From NCBI GenBank assembly GCA_000995415.1, contig LCEX01000011.1, positions 1 to 43,799 on the forward strand: a DNA stretch of 43,799 nt, written 5' to 3'. Shown piece by piece: positions 17,819 to 27,918 of this stretch. The notes beneath the pieces were generated by a model. That model searched no databases. It was not told where the DNA came from and worked only from the letters and a program-made list of their open reading frames with translations. Both the position numbers and the translations under genes were made by a program. Source of the stretch: Candidatus Gottesmanbacteria bacterium GW2011_GWC1_43_10 (lineage in GTDB: Bacteria; Patescibacteriota; Microgenomatia; UBA10105). Every line of letters starts with the position of its first letter. Within the stretch, counting starts at the first letter, position 1.

Positions 17819-18802
17819 TCACAGGAAACTCCTCACTATTTGGATCATAACTATACCTACATATCCACTCAGGAGTATAAATCCTTCCCTTTTGGATATG
17901 GTGTGTTTCGTCAGAATAAAAACAAACAAGAGAAAACTCATGAGAATAAGAGCTGGTAAATCAAAGTTGAGCCATTCATCAGAAATGACGACTGGAGCAA
18001 GCATTGCTGATATTCCCAGTGTCACAAGCATGGTAAAAATATTTGAACCAAGGGTTTCGGATACGGCTATCTCTCCCATACCCTTTTTCGTGGCATTGTA
18101 CGCTGCGACGATGTTGGGTATTGAAGGGCCAAGCGCACCGAGAGTCAAACCGATAACCAATTCATTGATCCGAAACTGTTGAGCAAGATTTATGAGTTGT
18201 CCTCCAAACACCTGAGCACCACCTAAGAGAAACAAGAGTCCTAATCCGAAAGAAAACCAACCGGGCTTGAGTTTGCCGAAGTCAAAACCAATCAGATCAA
18301 GCTCGATAAGCACTTCTTGAACATGAGCGCTCTTTTGTGCAGGAGTTCTTTGTTTTTCGTATAAAAGTACATTGATAGTATAGGGAATAAAGAGGAGAAA
18401 GAACGCAAATCCCTCAAGTCTCGTGATCTGCCCTCCCGTGCTGACCGCAAACACGAGAATGGGAACTACGATAGAAAACACGCCATCACGTAAAATGGTC
18501 GTCACACTAACCTTGAGAGGTTTAACTAGGGCAGACAAACCAGTCATGAGACCAATGTTGCAGATAATTGATCCTAAGACCACTCCCAAGCTGATTGCCG
18601 GAAAACCACTGAGTGTCGCATACATGGCAACAAGAATCTCCGGTAAACTCACTGCTGCAGAAACTAAAATAAGGCCCACTGAGGAACCAGACACGCCCAA
18701 TTTGCGGGCTATAGGTATAAGAGAGTCTGTAAGCCAATCAGAACCTTTACCGATTGTTAAGATACTTCCAGCGATCAAAAAAAATGAAATTAAACCTTCC
18801 AT
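17819..18802 (-). CDS. Sodium/calcium exchanger family protein
   Basis: Two homologous halves: GVSGSSVGLILVSAAVSLPEILVA and RINELVIGLTLGALGPSIPNIVAA. Confidence 0.88.
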   Translation of the reverse strand: MEGLISFFLIAGSILTIGKGSDWLTDSLIPIARKLGVSGSSVGLILVSAAVSLPEILVAMYATLSGFPAISLGVVLGSIICNIGLMTGLSALVKPLKVSVTTILRDGVFSIVVPILVFAVSTGGQITRLEGFAFFLLFIPYTINVLLYEKQRTPAQKSAHVQEVLIELDLIGFDFGKLKPGWFSFGLGLLFLLGGAQVFGGQLINLAQQFRINELVIGLTLGALGPSIPNIVAAYNATKKGMGEIAVSETLGSNIFTMLVTLGISAMLAPVVISDEWLNFDLPALILMSFLLFVFILTKHTISKREGFILLSGYVGIVMIQIVRSFL

Positions 18803-18831
18803 CCGTGACTGTCATTATAGCATCCGAATAG

Positions 18832-18872
18832 TTTAATGTCCTCAGTTGCGAGGGTTACACGAAATCAGAACT
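18832..18872. repeat. Dispersed repeat copy C
   Basis: tttaatgtcctcagttgcgagggttacacgaaatcagaac. Confidence 0.75.
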
Positions 18873-18876
18873 TGGT

Positions 18877-20001
18877 TTATTCAAAAAGAGCAACATAGTC
18901 AGCAAACGAAAATACACGGTTTCTCTTGTGACCAGTCAGCTCCTTAAGTATTCCTACATCGACAAATTTAGATACTAAAGCGAGAGCGTTTGGATTTTTG
19001 ATATTAAGTATCTGTTCCACATCTCTTACTCGAACCATAGGCGTTTTAAACAAATAATTATAAAGCGTCATTCCTTTCTCAGTAGAGCGCCCGAGTTTCG
19101 CAAGTCGCTTAATACCATATTCACGTAGTACTATGATTTTTCTAGCAGTTTCAACTGCTCTTTCAGATGTTTCAGTAACGCCTTGTAGGAAAAATTCAAG
19201 CCATCCTTCTACATCATCCTTTTCACGAAACAAATTTAGACGGTCATAATAAGTCTGGCGATTTCTTTTGAAAAAATCTGAGAGATAAAGTAGGGGTTTG
19301 CGTAATATTTTTTGTTGACAAAGATAAAATGTGATAAGAAGACGGCCTACTCGACCATTTCCATCTAGAAATGGATGAATAGTCTCAAACTGAGCGTGTA
19401 GAAGACCCGTTTTAATAAGAATAGGTATTGATCCCGATTTGTACATATACTCTTCAAGGTTTCCCATAAGGTTCATGATTTTATTTGCAGGAGGCGGCAC
19501 AAAAGTTGCTGTTTCAATCGTTGGTCCACTAATCCAATTTTGTGAAGTTCGAAATTCTCCTGGGTTTTTTACTTCTCCTCTGACACCCTGAAGAAGCATT
19601 TTATGAATTTCTTTAAGCAATCGCAGAGAAAGAGGAAGTTCTTTGAGTCGTTCTAGACCATAGTTCATCGCAGTTATGTAATTGATAATTTCATTAACAT
19701 CTTTATGCACCTCTCCTTCCCCAATATTTGCTTCCTTTTTTAGAACGTCAATAAAAGTCGCTTGAGTTCCCTCAATTTGGCTTGAAATAGTCGCTTCCTT
19801 ACGCACATACATGAAAATGAAGAAATCAACATTAGGCAGAATATCAGCAACGCCATCGAGCCTTCCTAAGGCTAAATCAGCTCGAGATAGTAAATTTAGA
19901 AGTTTTCCCTCCGATTTTATTTCAAAAGGAAGCGAGTTGGGAACAAATGCTCGATAACGAGCATCTCCCTGAAGCTGATTTAAGTATTTTCCGCTTCTCA
20001 T
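18877..20001 (-). CDS. Fic-family protein
   Basis: HPFLDGNGRVGRLLI Fic motif. Confidence 0.95.
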   Translation of the reverse strand: MRSGKYLNQLQGDARYRAFVPNSLPFEIKSEGKLLNLLSRADLALGRLDGVADILPNVDFFIFMYVRKEATISSQIEGTQATFIDVLKKEANIGEGEVHKDVNEIINYITAMNYGLERLKELPLSLRLLKEIHKMLLQGVRGEVKNPGEFRTSQNWISGPTIETATFVPPPANKIMNLMGNLEEYMYKSGSIPILIKTGLLHAQFETIHPFLDGNGRVGRLLITFYLCQQKILRKPLLYLSDFFKRNRQTYYDRLNLFREKDDVEGWLEFFLQGVTETSERAVETARKIIVLREYGIKRLAKLGRSTEKGMTLYNYLFKTPMVRVRDVEQILNIKNPNALALVSKFVDVGILKELTGHKRNRVFSFADYVALFE

Positions 20002-20153
20002 ATTGCGTAGATAAAATTAGCTATATCTATGTTTATTAGTATAAAACGTAGATAACGTGTTGTCAATCTACAACATTCGTAGGTATAAGTTCCCTTATCT
20101 ACGACCAGGCATAATTACTAAAATAGCGCCTTGTGAGGCTCCAAATATAATTG

Positions 20154-20191
20154 GTTGCGGGGGTTACACGAAATCAGAACCTATTTTCTTT
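20154..20191. repeat. Dispersed repeat copy D
   Basis: gttgcgggggttacacgaaatcagaacctattttct. Confidence 0.8.
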
Positions 20192-20218
20192 ATGAACTTA
20201 ATATGAGAATTGCTAATG

Positions 20219-20794
20219 TTATCTTGAATATAATTGGTGTAATGCGTTTGCCAATTGGTCTTCCGAAATACCCTGAATGTTAACAGATATGTACCCAATT
20301 TGTTTTTCAACGTATTTACTACTAAATAAAGATTTCCTAACATACTGTCCAGGTGAGAGACGTATGCAAAACAAATGTGATGGATTGTCATTAGTACAAA
20401 TTAGTTCAACTCTGTAATGAGCTCTAAATTCCATTGTAGAATTTCCTTCTCGATCATAACGTGCTACTTTTTCACCTAATTCCCAGCGGTAAGCAACGTT
20501 GTCAACATCGCCTCCTTCGAGTCCTTCGTAAAAATCATGAGACAGTCCATCATCAACATAATAAGATTTTCCCAAAACTGCGCCTAAATCCCCCAATACT
20601 TTACGAACCATGGGAGAAAGGTCTTCATAAGCTTTTCTTTTTTTTGCTTCGATAGCTCTTTTTGCATCAATAATCGGTTTGAGTCGTTTTTGCTCCTCTT
20701 CTCTCCGTAAATCTGATTGTCTTTGTTCTTCGAGTACCGTTCTAGCTCGTTCTGCGTCTTGCTGTGCTTTAAGAGTCTCAAAAATATTAGGCAT
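20219..20794 (-). CDS. Hypothetical protein with charged N-terminal region
   Basis: Long ORF, MPNIFETLKAQQDAERARTVLEEQRQ. Confidence 0.6.
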   Translation of the reverse strand: MPNIFETLKAQQDAERARTVLEEQRQSDLRREEEQKRLKPIIDAKRAIEAKKRKAYEDLSPMVRKVLGDLGAVLGKSYYVDDGLSHDFYEGLEGGDVDNVAYRWELGEKVARYDREGNSTMEFRAHYRVELICTNDNPSHLFCIRLSPGQYVRKSLFSSKYVEKQIGYISVNIQGISEDQLANALHQLYSR

Positions 20795-20885
20795 AATCTT
20801 TTAAAGATTGTTAAGTTCTGTGTTCATTGTATAATAGCGTGTCAAAATTGCTATACCAAAAAGCGCTTTACAGCGCTCTAATTTC

Positions 20886-21167
20886 TTAGGTTCTGATTTG
20901 TTCCCTTTCCCTTAACTTCAGATAATTAGCTAGTTGCTTTTTAAGCACTCTCATTCCCATACTTGTTTTCAAATATCTTTCTCTTGCTTCAGCGTCAGAT
21001 TTGAGTAAATATGCTTCGTAGTAAATAAGTTTAAATGGAGCGTACGGAGCTGTGGAAAAGTTTTTACCGGAATTATGTTCTAATACTCTTCTTTTTAGAT
21101 CAGAAGTTGAACCCTTGTAAAGCCAGTCAGGTTTCTTGAGAGATTGGAGTATATAAACGTAGTACAC
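20886..21167 (-). CDS. GIY-YIG domain protein
   Basis: MYYVYILQSLKKPDWLYKGSTSDLKRRVLEHNSG. Confidence 0.9.
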   Translation of the reverse strand: MYYVYILQSLKKPDWLYKGSTSDLKRRVLEHNSGKNFSTAPYAPFKLIYYEAYLLKSDAEARERYLKTSMGMRVLKKQLANYLKLREREQIRT

Positions 21168-21323
21168 GTCTTAATTGTATCCCTTGAGGGCATTATGTGT
21201 CATTTCGTGACACACCGCCCTCATGAGGCTGGAAGAAAAAGAGAATAAAAAAAGCTCTCCAAAGGAGAGCTCTCTTTTTCTTTAATAGCCTCAGTTGCGG
21301 GGGTTACACGAAATCAGAACCTA
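20887..21323 (-). mobile_element. Candidate GIY-YIG mobile unit bounded by 13-bp perfect inverted repeats
   Basis: TAGGTTCTGATTT at 20887-20899 and AAATCAGAACCTA at 21311-21323; contains GIY-YIG gene and double hairpin. Confidence 0.5.
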
Positions 21324-21329
21324 TTTTCT
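21184..21329. repeat. Double-hairpin element locus E plus conserved tail
   Basis: TTGAGGGCATTATGTGTCATTTCGTGACACACCGCCCTCATGAGGCTGG...TTTAATAGCCTCAGTTGCGGGGGTTACACGAAATCAGAACCTATTTTCT. Confidence 0.8.
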
Positions 21330-21442
21330 GCTTCAAAAACCACTATTTGTATACCAATAAATAGCGCCGGTGACATAATATTTTTTGTAAAAATGAACAG
21401 TTGAGCTTATACTATACATAGCAAGAAATAATTAGAATAAAA

Positions 21443-21910
21443 ATGAAAATAAACAACTTGAATGGTTCGAACATTGCATTTGTTATTGGAGCATTACTTA
21501 TTGCTTCGTCAACTCTAAATACAAACGGAAACAACGGACCCACCTTTGCCATGGGCAACATAATACTTTTTGGTTCAATTGCTTATACGGCAAGACGAAA
21601 ACATCATATTACCCCGTCCAAACTATGGCTAATCGCCGAAATTATCTCGATTGTCATTGTTTTATACTTCACCCTCTTAGGTGTTATAAGTGAAGGCTGG
21701 TACCAACATCCAATTTCTTTTTTAGTCGCACCACTGTGGGTTATCGTTGTCTATTGTATCGCACTATTCAAGAGTAAAAATGAAGACATGACTCATAAAA
21801 GTGGCAGTACTGACTATACCAACCTTGAAAAGCTAGCGGAACTTAGGGATAAGGGTATAATCACCGAAGAAGAGTTCATAGCCAAAAAGAAGAAAGTACT
21901 ACAGATATAA
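21443..21910 (+). CDS. Membrane protein with C-terminal SHOCT-like motif
   Basis: LEKLAELRDKGIITEEEFIAKKKKVL. Confidence 0.75.
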   Translation: MKINNLNGSNIAFVIGALLIASSTLNTNGNNGPTFAMGNIILFGSIAYTARRKHHITPSKLWLIAEIISIVIVLYFTLLGVISEGWYQHPISFLVAPLWVIVVYCIALFKSKNEDMTHKSGSTDYTNLEKLAELRDKGIITEEEFIAKKKKVLQI

Positions 21911-21919
21911 AAACTATGT

Positions 21920-22507
21920 ATGCTTAAAAATCGGCAGCAACAAATACTTCTTGTCGTCGTAATCCTCCTCTCATTTTTTTTAGGTCGAGTGAGCATGTAC
22001 CAGTCGACAAATAAAAAATCCGTCTCCGAAACCAAACCAAATGCACAGACGATTAAAGGGTCGGGCGAAAATCTTAGCGCTTTATCCGAAGAAGATGAAA
22101 CACGACAATTGGCTGAACGGTTTGAGCAGCTGCAAATTGATAAAAAAGCTACAGATGTTTTGTTATTATTTACTCCACCTCAAACTAAAAAGGAAGCCGA
22201 TGATTATTTATTCATACTGGGAATGGATTTATTTAACGAACCAAGTCCTAACCCAAGGTTATATCTTACTAACGGACTTCAATCTTGCATAAAGTCCTAC
22301 TCAATAAAATCCATTATAAAAAGCGAGAATAAATATATAGCCACTGCAGATGAGTCACGCTGTGTTTATGACAATTCAACGGGAAAACAATGGGAAGAAA
22401 AACAGACGATGATTATAGAGGTTGTAAGAGTAGGAGCGCGTCCAATGATCGATAGATACTACTCTGATGAAGGTGAACTAACAAAATACGCTGGATTTTA
22501 TTTATAA
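21920..22507 (+). CDS. Hypothetical membrane-anchored protein
   Basis: ORF with N-terminal hydrophobic segment. Confidence 0.55.
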   Translation: MLKNRQQQILLVVVILLSFFLGRVSMYQSTNKKSVSETKPNAQTIKGSGENLSALSEEDETRQLAERFEQLQIDKKATDVLLLFTPPQTKKEADDYLFILGMDLFNEPSPNPRLYLTNGLQSCIKSYSIKSIIKSENKYIATADESRCVYDNSTGKQWEEKQTMIIEVVRVGARPMIDRYYSDEGELTKYAGFYL

Positions 22508-22533
22508 TAAATAGAATAAAAGTATATAACCTT

Positions 22534-22953
22534 ATGCGGAAAATTATAGTTATAATTTTAGTAGGAATATTTTTTAGCTACATATTCGATTGGGGATTTT
22601 TAACTGGAAGAATTACAGAATATCCAATTTTATGTCCAAATGACTTCCATGAAGGAAATGGCTGTATGACTATTAGAATAACCGACTACTACCCTGATAA
22701 AAATACTCAAACAGTTAAAGCTAAATCTGATTTTGAAATTAAAACTTTAAAGAAGTGCAGTGTAATAAATCGAAGTAACTGGGAATGTAAGTATGATGAT
22801 GAGTCAGCTACTTTTGGTTTCAATAATGGTCAATATCACAGTACTACACTTTGGTCAAAAACACAGAACGCTGAAGACATGTTAAAAACAGATTTGGAGT
22901 ATATATACGTACCACGATGGAGATACCTACTTGAAGATTGGCATATAATTTAA
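22534..22953 (+). CDS. Hypothetical secreted/membrane protein
   Basis: N-terminal hydrophobic segment, several Cys. Confidence 0.5.
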   Translation: MRKIIVIILVGIFFSYIFDWGFLTGRITEYPILCPNDFHEGNGCMTIRITDYYPDKNTQTVKAKSDFEIKTLKKCSVINRSNWECKYDDESATFGFNNGQYHSTTLWSKTQNAEDMLKTDLEYIYVPRWRYLLEDWHII

Positions 22954-22958
22954 GCTGT

Positions 22959-23576
22959 TCAATAAGAACAAAATGGCTTAAGTCCACATAAGTTCATCGG
23001 TTTATAGCAATACTTGTATGCGTTTGTCAGCTTTTCAGTTTCGCAAGAATTGTACTCAATCATTTTTGAATTGTATTCGGTCATACAAGTAGTGTATTTA
23101 TTGATTTCATCCTGACAGCGTTGCTTATTTTCTGCTTTCCACTGTTCATACCAGTCAGATGAATTGTTTGTTTGAGGCTGTGTTATTACGGTTGGAGTGT
23201 CGTAGTTGCTGGAGTCATAGTTTGTGGCATTATTCTGCTCCCGATTATACTTTTGAAGTCCAGCTTCAATTAGTGCCATTTTTGCTGGATCATTGTCCAT
23301 TTCGAACGCCATAAGCTTAATCGTGGTAGTTGGGTCTGTAACATTATATTTTTTCATCATTTCATCTTGACCTTTCTTACCCGATAAAACATAAAGGTCC
23401 GCAGCCAACTTCAGTGCTTTCTGCGAGGGTTGTATTACCTGTGGTGAAGGACTCGGCGAAATAACAATTGGAGTTAGAGTTGGACTTGGAGGAAGCTTAT
23501 TTGCTGGTACGAGTAAGCCGGAAATAGTAATGAAAATGGCAGAGATAAAACTGGTAATTTTATTTAAAATGTTCAT
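22959..23576 (-). CDS. Hypothetical secreted protein with Cys-rich C-terminus
   Basis: N-terminal signal-like segment, Pro/Ser-rich linker. Confidence 0.55.
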   Translation of the reverse strand: MNILNKITSFISAIFITISGLLVPANKLPPSPTLTPIVISPSPSPQVIQPSQKALKLAADLYVLSGKKGQDEMMKKYNVTDPTTTIKLMAFEMDNDPAKMALIEAGLQKYNREQNNATNYDSSNYDTPTVITQPQTNNSSDWYEQWKAENKQRCQDEINKYTTCMTEYNSKMIEYNSCETEKLTNAYKYCYKPMNLCGLKPFCSY

Positions 23577-23646
23577 TTTAATATTTTGGCCTTAATTATA
23601 GCACTATACTTAGAACCTGTTTGAAAAGTTTTTTTATGTTTACGAT

Positions 23647-23750
23647 CCTGTCATCCTGAGGCTATACGGTGCCGAAGGATCTAGCCGCAGCGTAGTACTT
23701 ATTTACGCTTACGCTAGATTCTTCAGGGGCGGACACCTTCAGAATGACAA
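23647..23750. repeat. Dispersed imperfect palindrome
   Basis: tgtcatcctgagg...ccttcagaatgaca. Confidence 0.7.
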
Positions 23751-23825
23751 AGAGTGACTTTTAAAACACGTTCTTAGTAATTTTATAAAAATTCAGCTAT
23801 AATACGCACCAGAATTAATATTAAT

Positions 23826-24737
23826 ATGACTCCTGAAGAAATAGTTAATCAGTATTATTGGTGGGTTCTTAGTCGAATCAAAACAGAACTACTCACTTCT
23901 CCAACCGGAAAACCCATTCGCTACGAACTAAGCCATGTTGGTGCTGCTGGTGTTCCGAATAATCAGACCGAGGAAAATATATTACGCAAGTTGAATGAAT
24001 GGTCAGCTATAAAAATTGTAAATGAAATTCCCCGAACTTGGCAGACAAGCCATATGTCTATATTTGAGTTTGAAGTCCGAATACCGCTATTTAATCAAAT
24101 TTACGATAAATATCTAGCTTTAAGCAATCCAGAATCCAAGAAAAAAACATATGAAAAGTTACTAACTGACTTATCGATACCCACCTTAAAAACAATCCTT
24201 GAAATTTTGGAAGAAATAGAAAAATTGGCTGAAACGACACCCACGGGACAACCTTTCGCAGTTAATACAGCAGAGTATCGAAGTGACGGATACAATGAAA
24301 TTTCTCTAATCGAAAAGCTAGAGGAATGGGAAATTCTAACGACAGAAGGTCAGGATGACTACGGTCATCCAATAGTATTTGCAACACCGGATTCAATTCG
24401 TAACTTTAAAGCCGCACTTACAAATATATATCAAAGGAAAACATTAAAAAAACAGGAAGCAGAACAAGCAATTCATCCGACCGTCTATTTTTCACCTAGG
24501 ATGAACAATCCTACTGATTTCAAAGCATCTCGAAGTCAATTAAACAATAATAATGCAGATAGAGTTAACAATCTTGTGTGTGGCAATTTACGCATTGACC
24601 TTGAGCAGGGAACTATTTGTTATGGTAACAATAATCCAATAGAAATTTCTCCCAGCAATAACATAGTTAAGTTCTTAGTAATTCTTATGCGCGGAGGGAA
24701 AGCCATTGAGTATGTAGAAATAGCAAAGCAGACCTAG
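23826..24737 (+). pseudogene. Hypothetical protein, probably with internal deletion/frameshift near the 3' end
   Basis: ORF stops after EYVEIAKQT*; shifted frame continues ADLVAFLINKISIPQNEIKKMILSKPSFGYKLNCPDNSPKLH*. Confidence 0.5.
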
Positions 24738-24949
24738 TGGCATTTTTGATTAATAAGATTAGTATACCCCAAAATGAAATTAAAAAAATGATACTTTCTA
24801 AACCAAGCTTTGGCTACAAGCTTAATTGCCCTGACAACTCACCAAAACTTCACTAAAAAATCACTTAAATCCCCACAGAAATATCGTCGACCTACCGCTC
24901 TTTTAGCAAGATAATGAGAGCGGTTTATTTTTTGCCATTTATTAATATG

Positions 24950-25201
24950 ACGCTACAAAGATTAAACATAAATAACTATTATTCGACTTCGGACCTTGCG
25001 TTGGCAGCGGCGATTTCACTTTACTATCCCCTTGAGGTAGTTGACCGCACAAATCCTCATAAAGCTCAATTCCTATTTAAACGTGATGAACAGCTTAACC
25101 AATTTATAGAGTCTTATTGGAAGAGCGCAATCACCATTGAACCGAAAGCGTATTTCAATCAATTGCGCATTATTAAATCACGACTATACGAGGAGCGGTG
25201 A
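24950..25201 (+). CDS. Small protein of mobile element (DUF5659-like)
   Basis: MTLQRLNINNYYSTSDLALAAAISLYYPLEVVDRTNPHKAQFLFKRDEQL. Confidence 0.6.
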   Translation, partial: TLQRLNINNYYSTSDLALAAAISLYYPLEVVDRTNPHKAQFLFKRDEQLNQFIESYWKSAITIEPKAYFNQLRIIKSRLYEER

Positions 25202-25383
25202 AAATGCTGTCGGAAAAAGCCATATTGGAATATCAACAGTTATATAAAAAGGCCTTTGGGGTAGATATTTCTTATGAAGCGGCGCTGGACCAAGGCGAAC
25301 GGTTAGTTGCGTTAGTGAGAACAATTTTAAAGCCAATCCCAGTAAAAAGGATTGAATCCGCAACGAAGGAGGTGAACACATAA
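25198..25383 (+). CDS. Small hypothetical protein of mobile element
   Basis: Overlapping start with previous gene, 61 aa. Confidence 0.6.
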   Translation: MKMLSEKAILEYQQLYKKAFGVDISYEAALDQGERLVALVRTILKPIPVKRIESATKEVNT

Positions 25384-25384
25384 T

Positions 25385-25765
25385 ATGCCAATAATCGTAA
25401 AAGTAACTGAAGCAGAGATACAAGAGCCGATACCGGAAGGATTGTATAAGGCTACGGTTATAGCGGTTGAAGAAAGCACTGGTAATTTCGGCGACTACTT
25501 GAAGTTTCGATTTGAAATAATCGACGGCGAGCAAAAGGGAGTCAGCCGGACACTGGTTGCATCAAAAAAGATAAAAGTGTCTTCCACAGGCAAGACATCC
25601 AAACTCTACGGCATCATAAAAGCGCTGACTAAGGTGGAGCCGGTGATGGATGATGATTTTGATGTAGAAAGCTTAAAAGGAAAAGCGTGTCAAATACTAG
25701 TGAAGAACGGCCCGACCAAAGACGGTATTACTTACCAAAATATAACAGACGTTATGCCGTTATAA
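25385..25765 (+). CDS. DUF669-like / putative ssDNA-binding protein
   Basis: IPEGLYKATVIAVEESTGNFGDYLKFRFEIIDGEQKG. Confidence 0.5.
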   Translation: MPIIVKVTEAEIQEPIPEGLYKATVIAVEESTGNFGDYLKFRFEIIDGEQKGVSRTLVASKKIKVSSTGKTSKLYGIIKALTKVEPVMDDDFDVESLKGKACQILVKNGPTKDGITYQNITDVMPL

Positions 25766-25865
25766 CGCAAAAGAGTTAGCCTGACCGCTAACCCCTGTCA
25801 GAGGGAGGAAGTTTTGAAGGAGACTCCTTCCTCTGGCAGGTCAAAGTATAACACAAAGTTCAAAT

Positions 25866-27347
25866 ATGACTGAAGCAATCACAAATAATCCCGTAACCAC
25901 GACACAAACTCCGAAGGGGTATGCGTTTAGTGCTTTATTAGAAGAAATTTTGACAGTTGTGTCGTTGCCGGAAGACTTGATCCGCTGCGTATTTGCGGTA
26001 GCTTTATCAATCAAGCTTAATCTTTCCCCCTCTCTCTGGTTTATGCTCGTAGGAGTCCCTAGTAGCGCCAAAACTGACATTGTATCTCTACTACGACCAC
26101 TAGACTTTGTTTATTTCCTCGACTCAATGACGCTTAACCCGTTTGCTTCCGGATACAAAGCAACTGGCAACAATAAGACCTACGATTTGCTGCCGGAACT
26201 GGATGGAAAATGTTTTGTTTGCAAAGATTACACCACGATATTTTCACTAAATGAAGAAACAACCAAAAAACTACTCGGTGAGTTAGTATCAATTTACGAC
26301 GGCGAGTTTAGTAAATTTTCACCTACCCGTGGCTATATCAGTTATAAAACCAGCTTTTCTCACCTTGGCTGCATTACACCGGCAGCGTTAAATCAACATC
26401 ACCGTTATTTAAATATTATCGGCCCGCGGTTTATTTTCTACCGGATACCGGCCTTAAGTGCAGAACGCAGACAGACAGGATTTACTATTGCCTGGAGTCC
26501 AGTTAATCGAAAAGTAGCGCTCAAAGATTTAGCAGAAAAGGTGAAATCCTTTTTTGATACACTTTTGGCTACTCAACCGGCTGTATTTGAAATAAATGAT
26601 GATAAATCCAAAAGCAGATTGGAGCAGTTATCCCTATTTATGGCTAAATCACGCGGGATTGTGATACTTCAGAAAAGCTCATTTACTGATGAGAGTGGTA
26701 AAGACGTTACCTATTATGATGTGGTCGATAAACAAATTGAGGAACCCTGGCGATCACTAGGTCAGCTTAAAAGCTTAGCAGTAGCCCTTGCTCTACTCGA
26801 TGGCCGAACTTCTGTATCTGATTATGACTTAAACATTTTGCAACACATTGTTAATTCAAGTATGCCGGCTGAGCGTGCAGATGCTCTTGAGTATTTCGTC
26901 GACCACTCCGATGTAACTGCGAAAGATATGTCAGATATAGTCGGTAAATCAGTCAGAACCTGTCAGAGACTCTTAAAAGAGTTAGAGAGCTTAGGAATAA
27001 TCACCGCTGAATCCGGTTGGAAAGTCGCAAAGCATTACAGTTTACATACTGATTTTAAGTTTATCCAACCAGTACCTATTAAATCCATAGACACTTCGGA
27101 GTTTATGTCGCACTTCATTCCAAAAAAACCGGTTACTGAGTTTAGCGATGATGAGTTAGAAGGCGTGCCTGACCTTATAAAAACAGATTTAGAACAGTAT
27201 CCTACCATGACGGATATGCTTAAACAGAAATACTTAAATCTGGCAAATGAAATTGGAAACGAATCAAAGAAGCGCGGACTACACACTGAAGCACTATCTA
27301 TACAAGACCAGTTATGGATTGGTAAAAATGTCCAAGATAGTAGTTAG
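25866..27347 (+). CDS. P-loop ATPase / helicase-primase-like replication protein
   Basis: LVGVPSSAKTDIV nucleotide-binding motif; C-terminal winged-helix-like segment. Confidence 0.5.
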   Translation: MTEAITNNPVTTTQTPKGYAFSALLEEILTVVSLPEDLIRCVFAVALSIKLNLSPSLWFMLVGVPSSAKTDIVSLLRPLDFVYFLDSMTLNPFASGYKATGNNKTYDLLPELDGKCFVCKDYTTIFSLNEETTKKLLGELVSIYDGEFSKFSPTRGYISYKTSFSHLGCITPAALNQHHRYLNIIGPRFIFYRIPALSAERRQTGFTIAWSPVNRKVALKDLAEKVKSFFDTLLATQPAVFEINDDKSKSRLEQLSLFMAKSRGIVILQKSSFTDESGKDVTYYDVVDKQIEEPWRSLGQLKSLAVALALLDGRTSVSDYDLNILQHIVNSSMPAERADALEYFVDHSDVTAKDMSDIVGKSVRTCQRLLKELESLGIITAESGWKVAKHYSLHTDFKFIQPVPIKSIDTSEFMSHFIPKKPVTEFSDDELEGVPDLIKTDLEQYPTMTDMLKQKYLNLANEIGNESKKRGLHTEALSIQDQLWIGKNVQDSS

Positions 27348-27357
27348 GAAGTAAATT

Positions 27358-27897
27358 ATGTCAACAGACGACCAAATTGCAGCAAACCAACAAAATTCAC
27401 AATTGTCTACTGGACCACAAACGCCGGAGGGTAAAGAAGTCAGTAAAATGAACGCGTTAAAACACGGACTGCTAAGTAAAGAAGTTTTACTTGAGGGTGA
27501 AAGTGAAGAATTGTTAATTGATTTTGGTAAACGTATCCGAGATGAATTAAAACCTATTGGTGAACTCGAATTGTTACTTATAGATAAAATCATTACTTAC
27601 TCCTGGCGTTTACGTCGCGTTATCAGTGTTGAGAAAGCCATGATGGAGTGGGAACGGGAAGATGAATTGGTTTCAATGTTTCCACTTAACGAAAAGCCAA
27701 ATAAACAAAAGGGTCGTAGAGCCATCCGCAATATGATCGTAAATGAGGATACAGAAAAGCTAACACGATATGAAGCATCGGTGGTGCGTAACTTTTATAA
27801 AGCTCTCCATGAGCTTACACGTATTCAGGCAGTACGCAGAGGAGAAAACCCGCCAGTTCCACTGGCTGTTGATATTGTTATGGATAAAGGTGAATAA
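27358..27897 (+). CDS. Terminase-small-subunit-like / DNA-binding protein
   Basis: NQQNSQLSTGPQTPEGKEVSKMNALKHGLLSK. Confidence 0.55.
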   Translation: MSTDDQIAANQQNSQLSTGPQTPEGKEVSKMNALKHGLLSKEVLLEGESEELLIDFGKRIRDELKPIGELELLLIDKIITYSWRLRRVISVEKAMMEWEREDELVSMFPLNEKPNKQKGRRAIRNMIVNEDTEKLTRYEASVVRNFYKALHELTRIQAVRRGENPPVPLAVDIVMDKGE

Positions 27898-27918
27898 ATT
27901 GGGTTCGTTTCGCAATAT

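Noticed and set aside
14831-21329. True integron cassette array
   Set aside because: No attC consensus and no intI-type integrase identified; the nearby tyrosine recombinase looks like a housekeeping Xer
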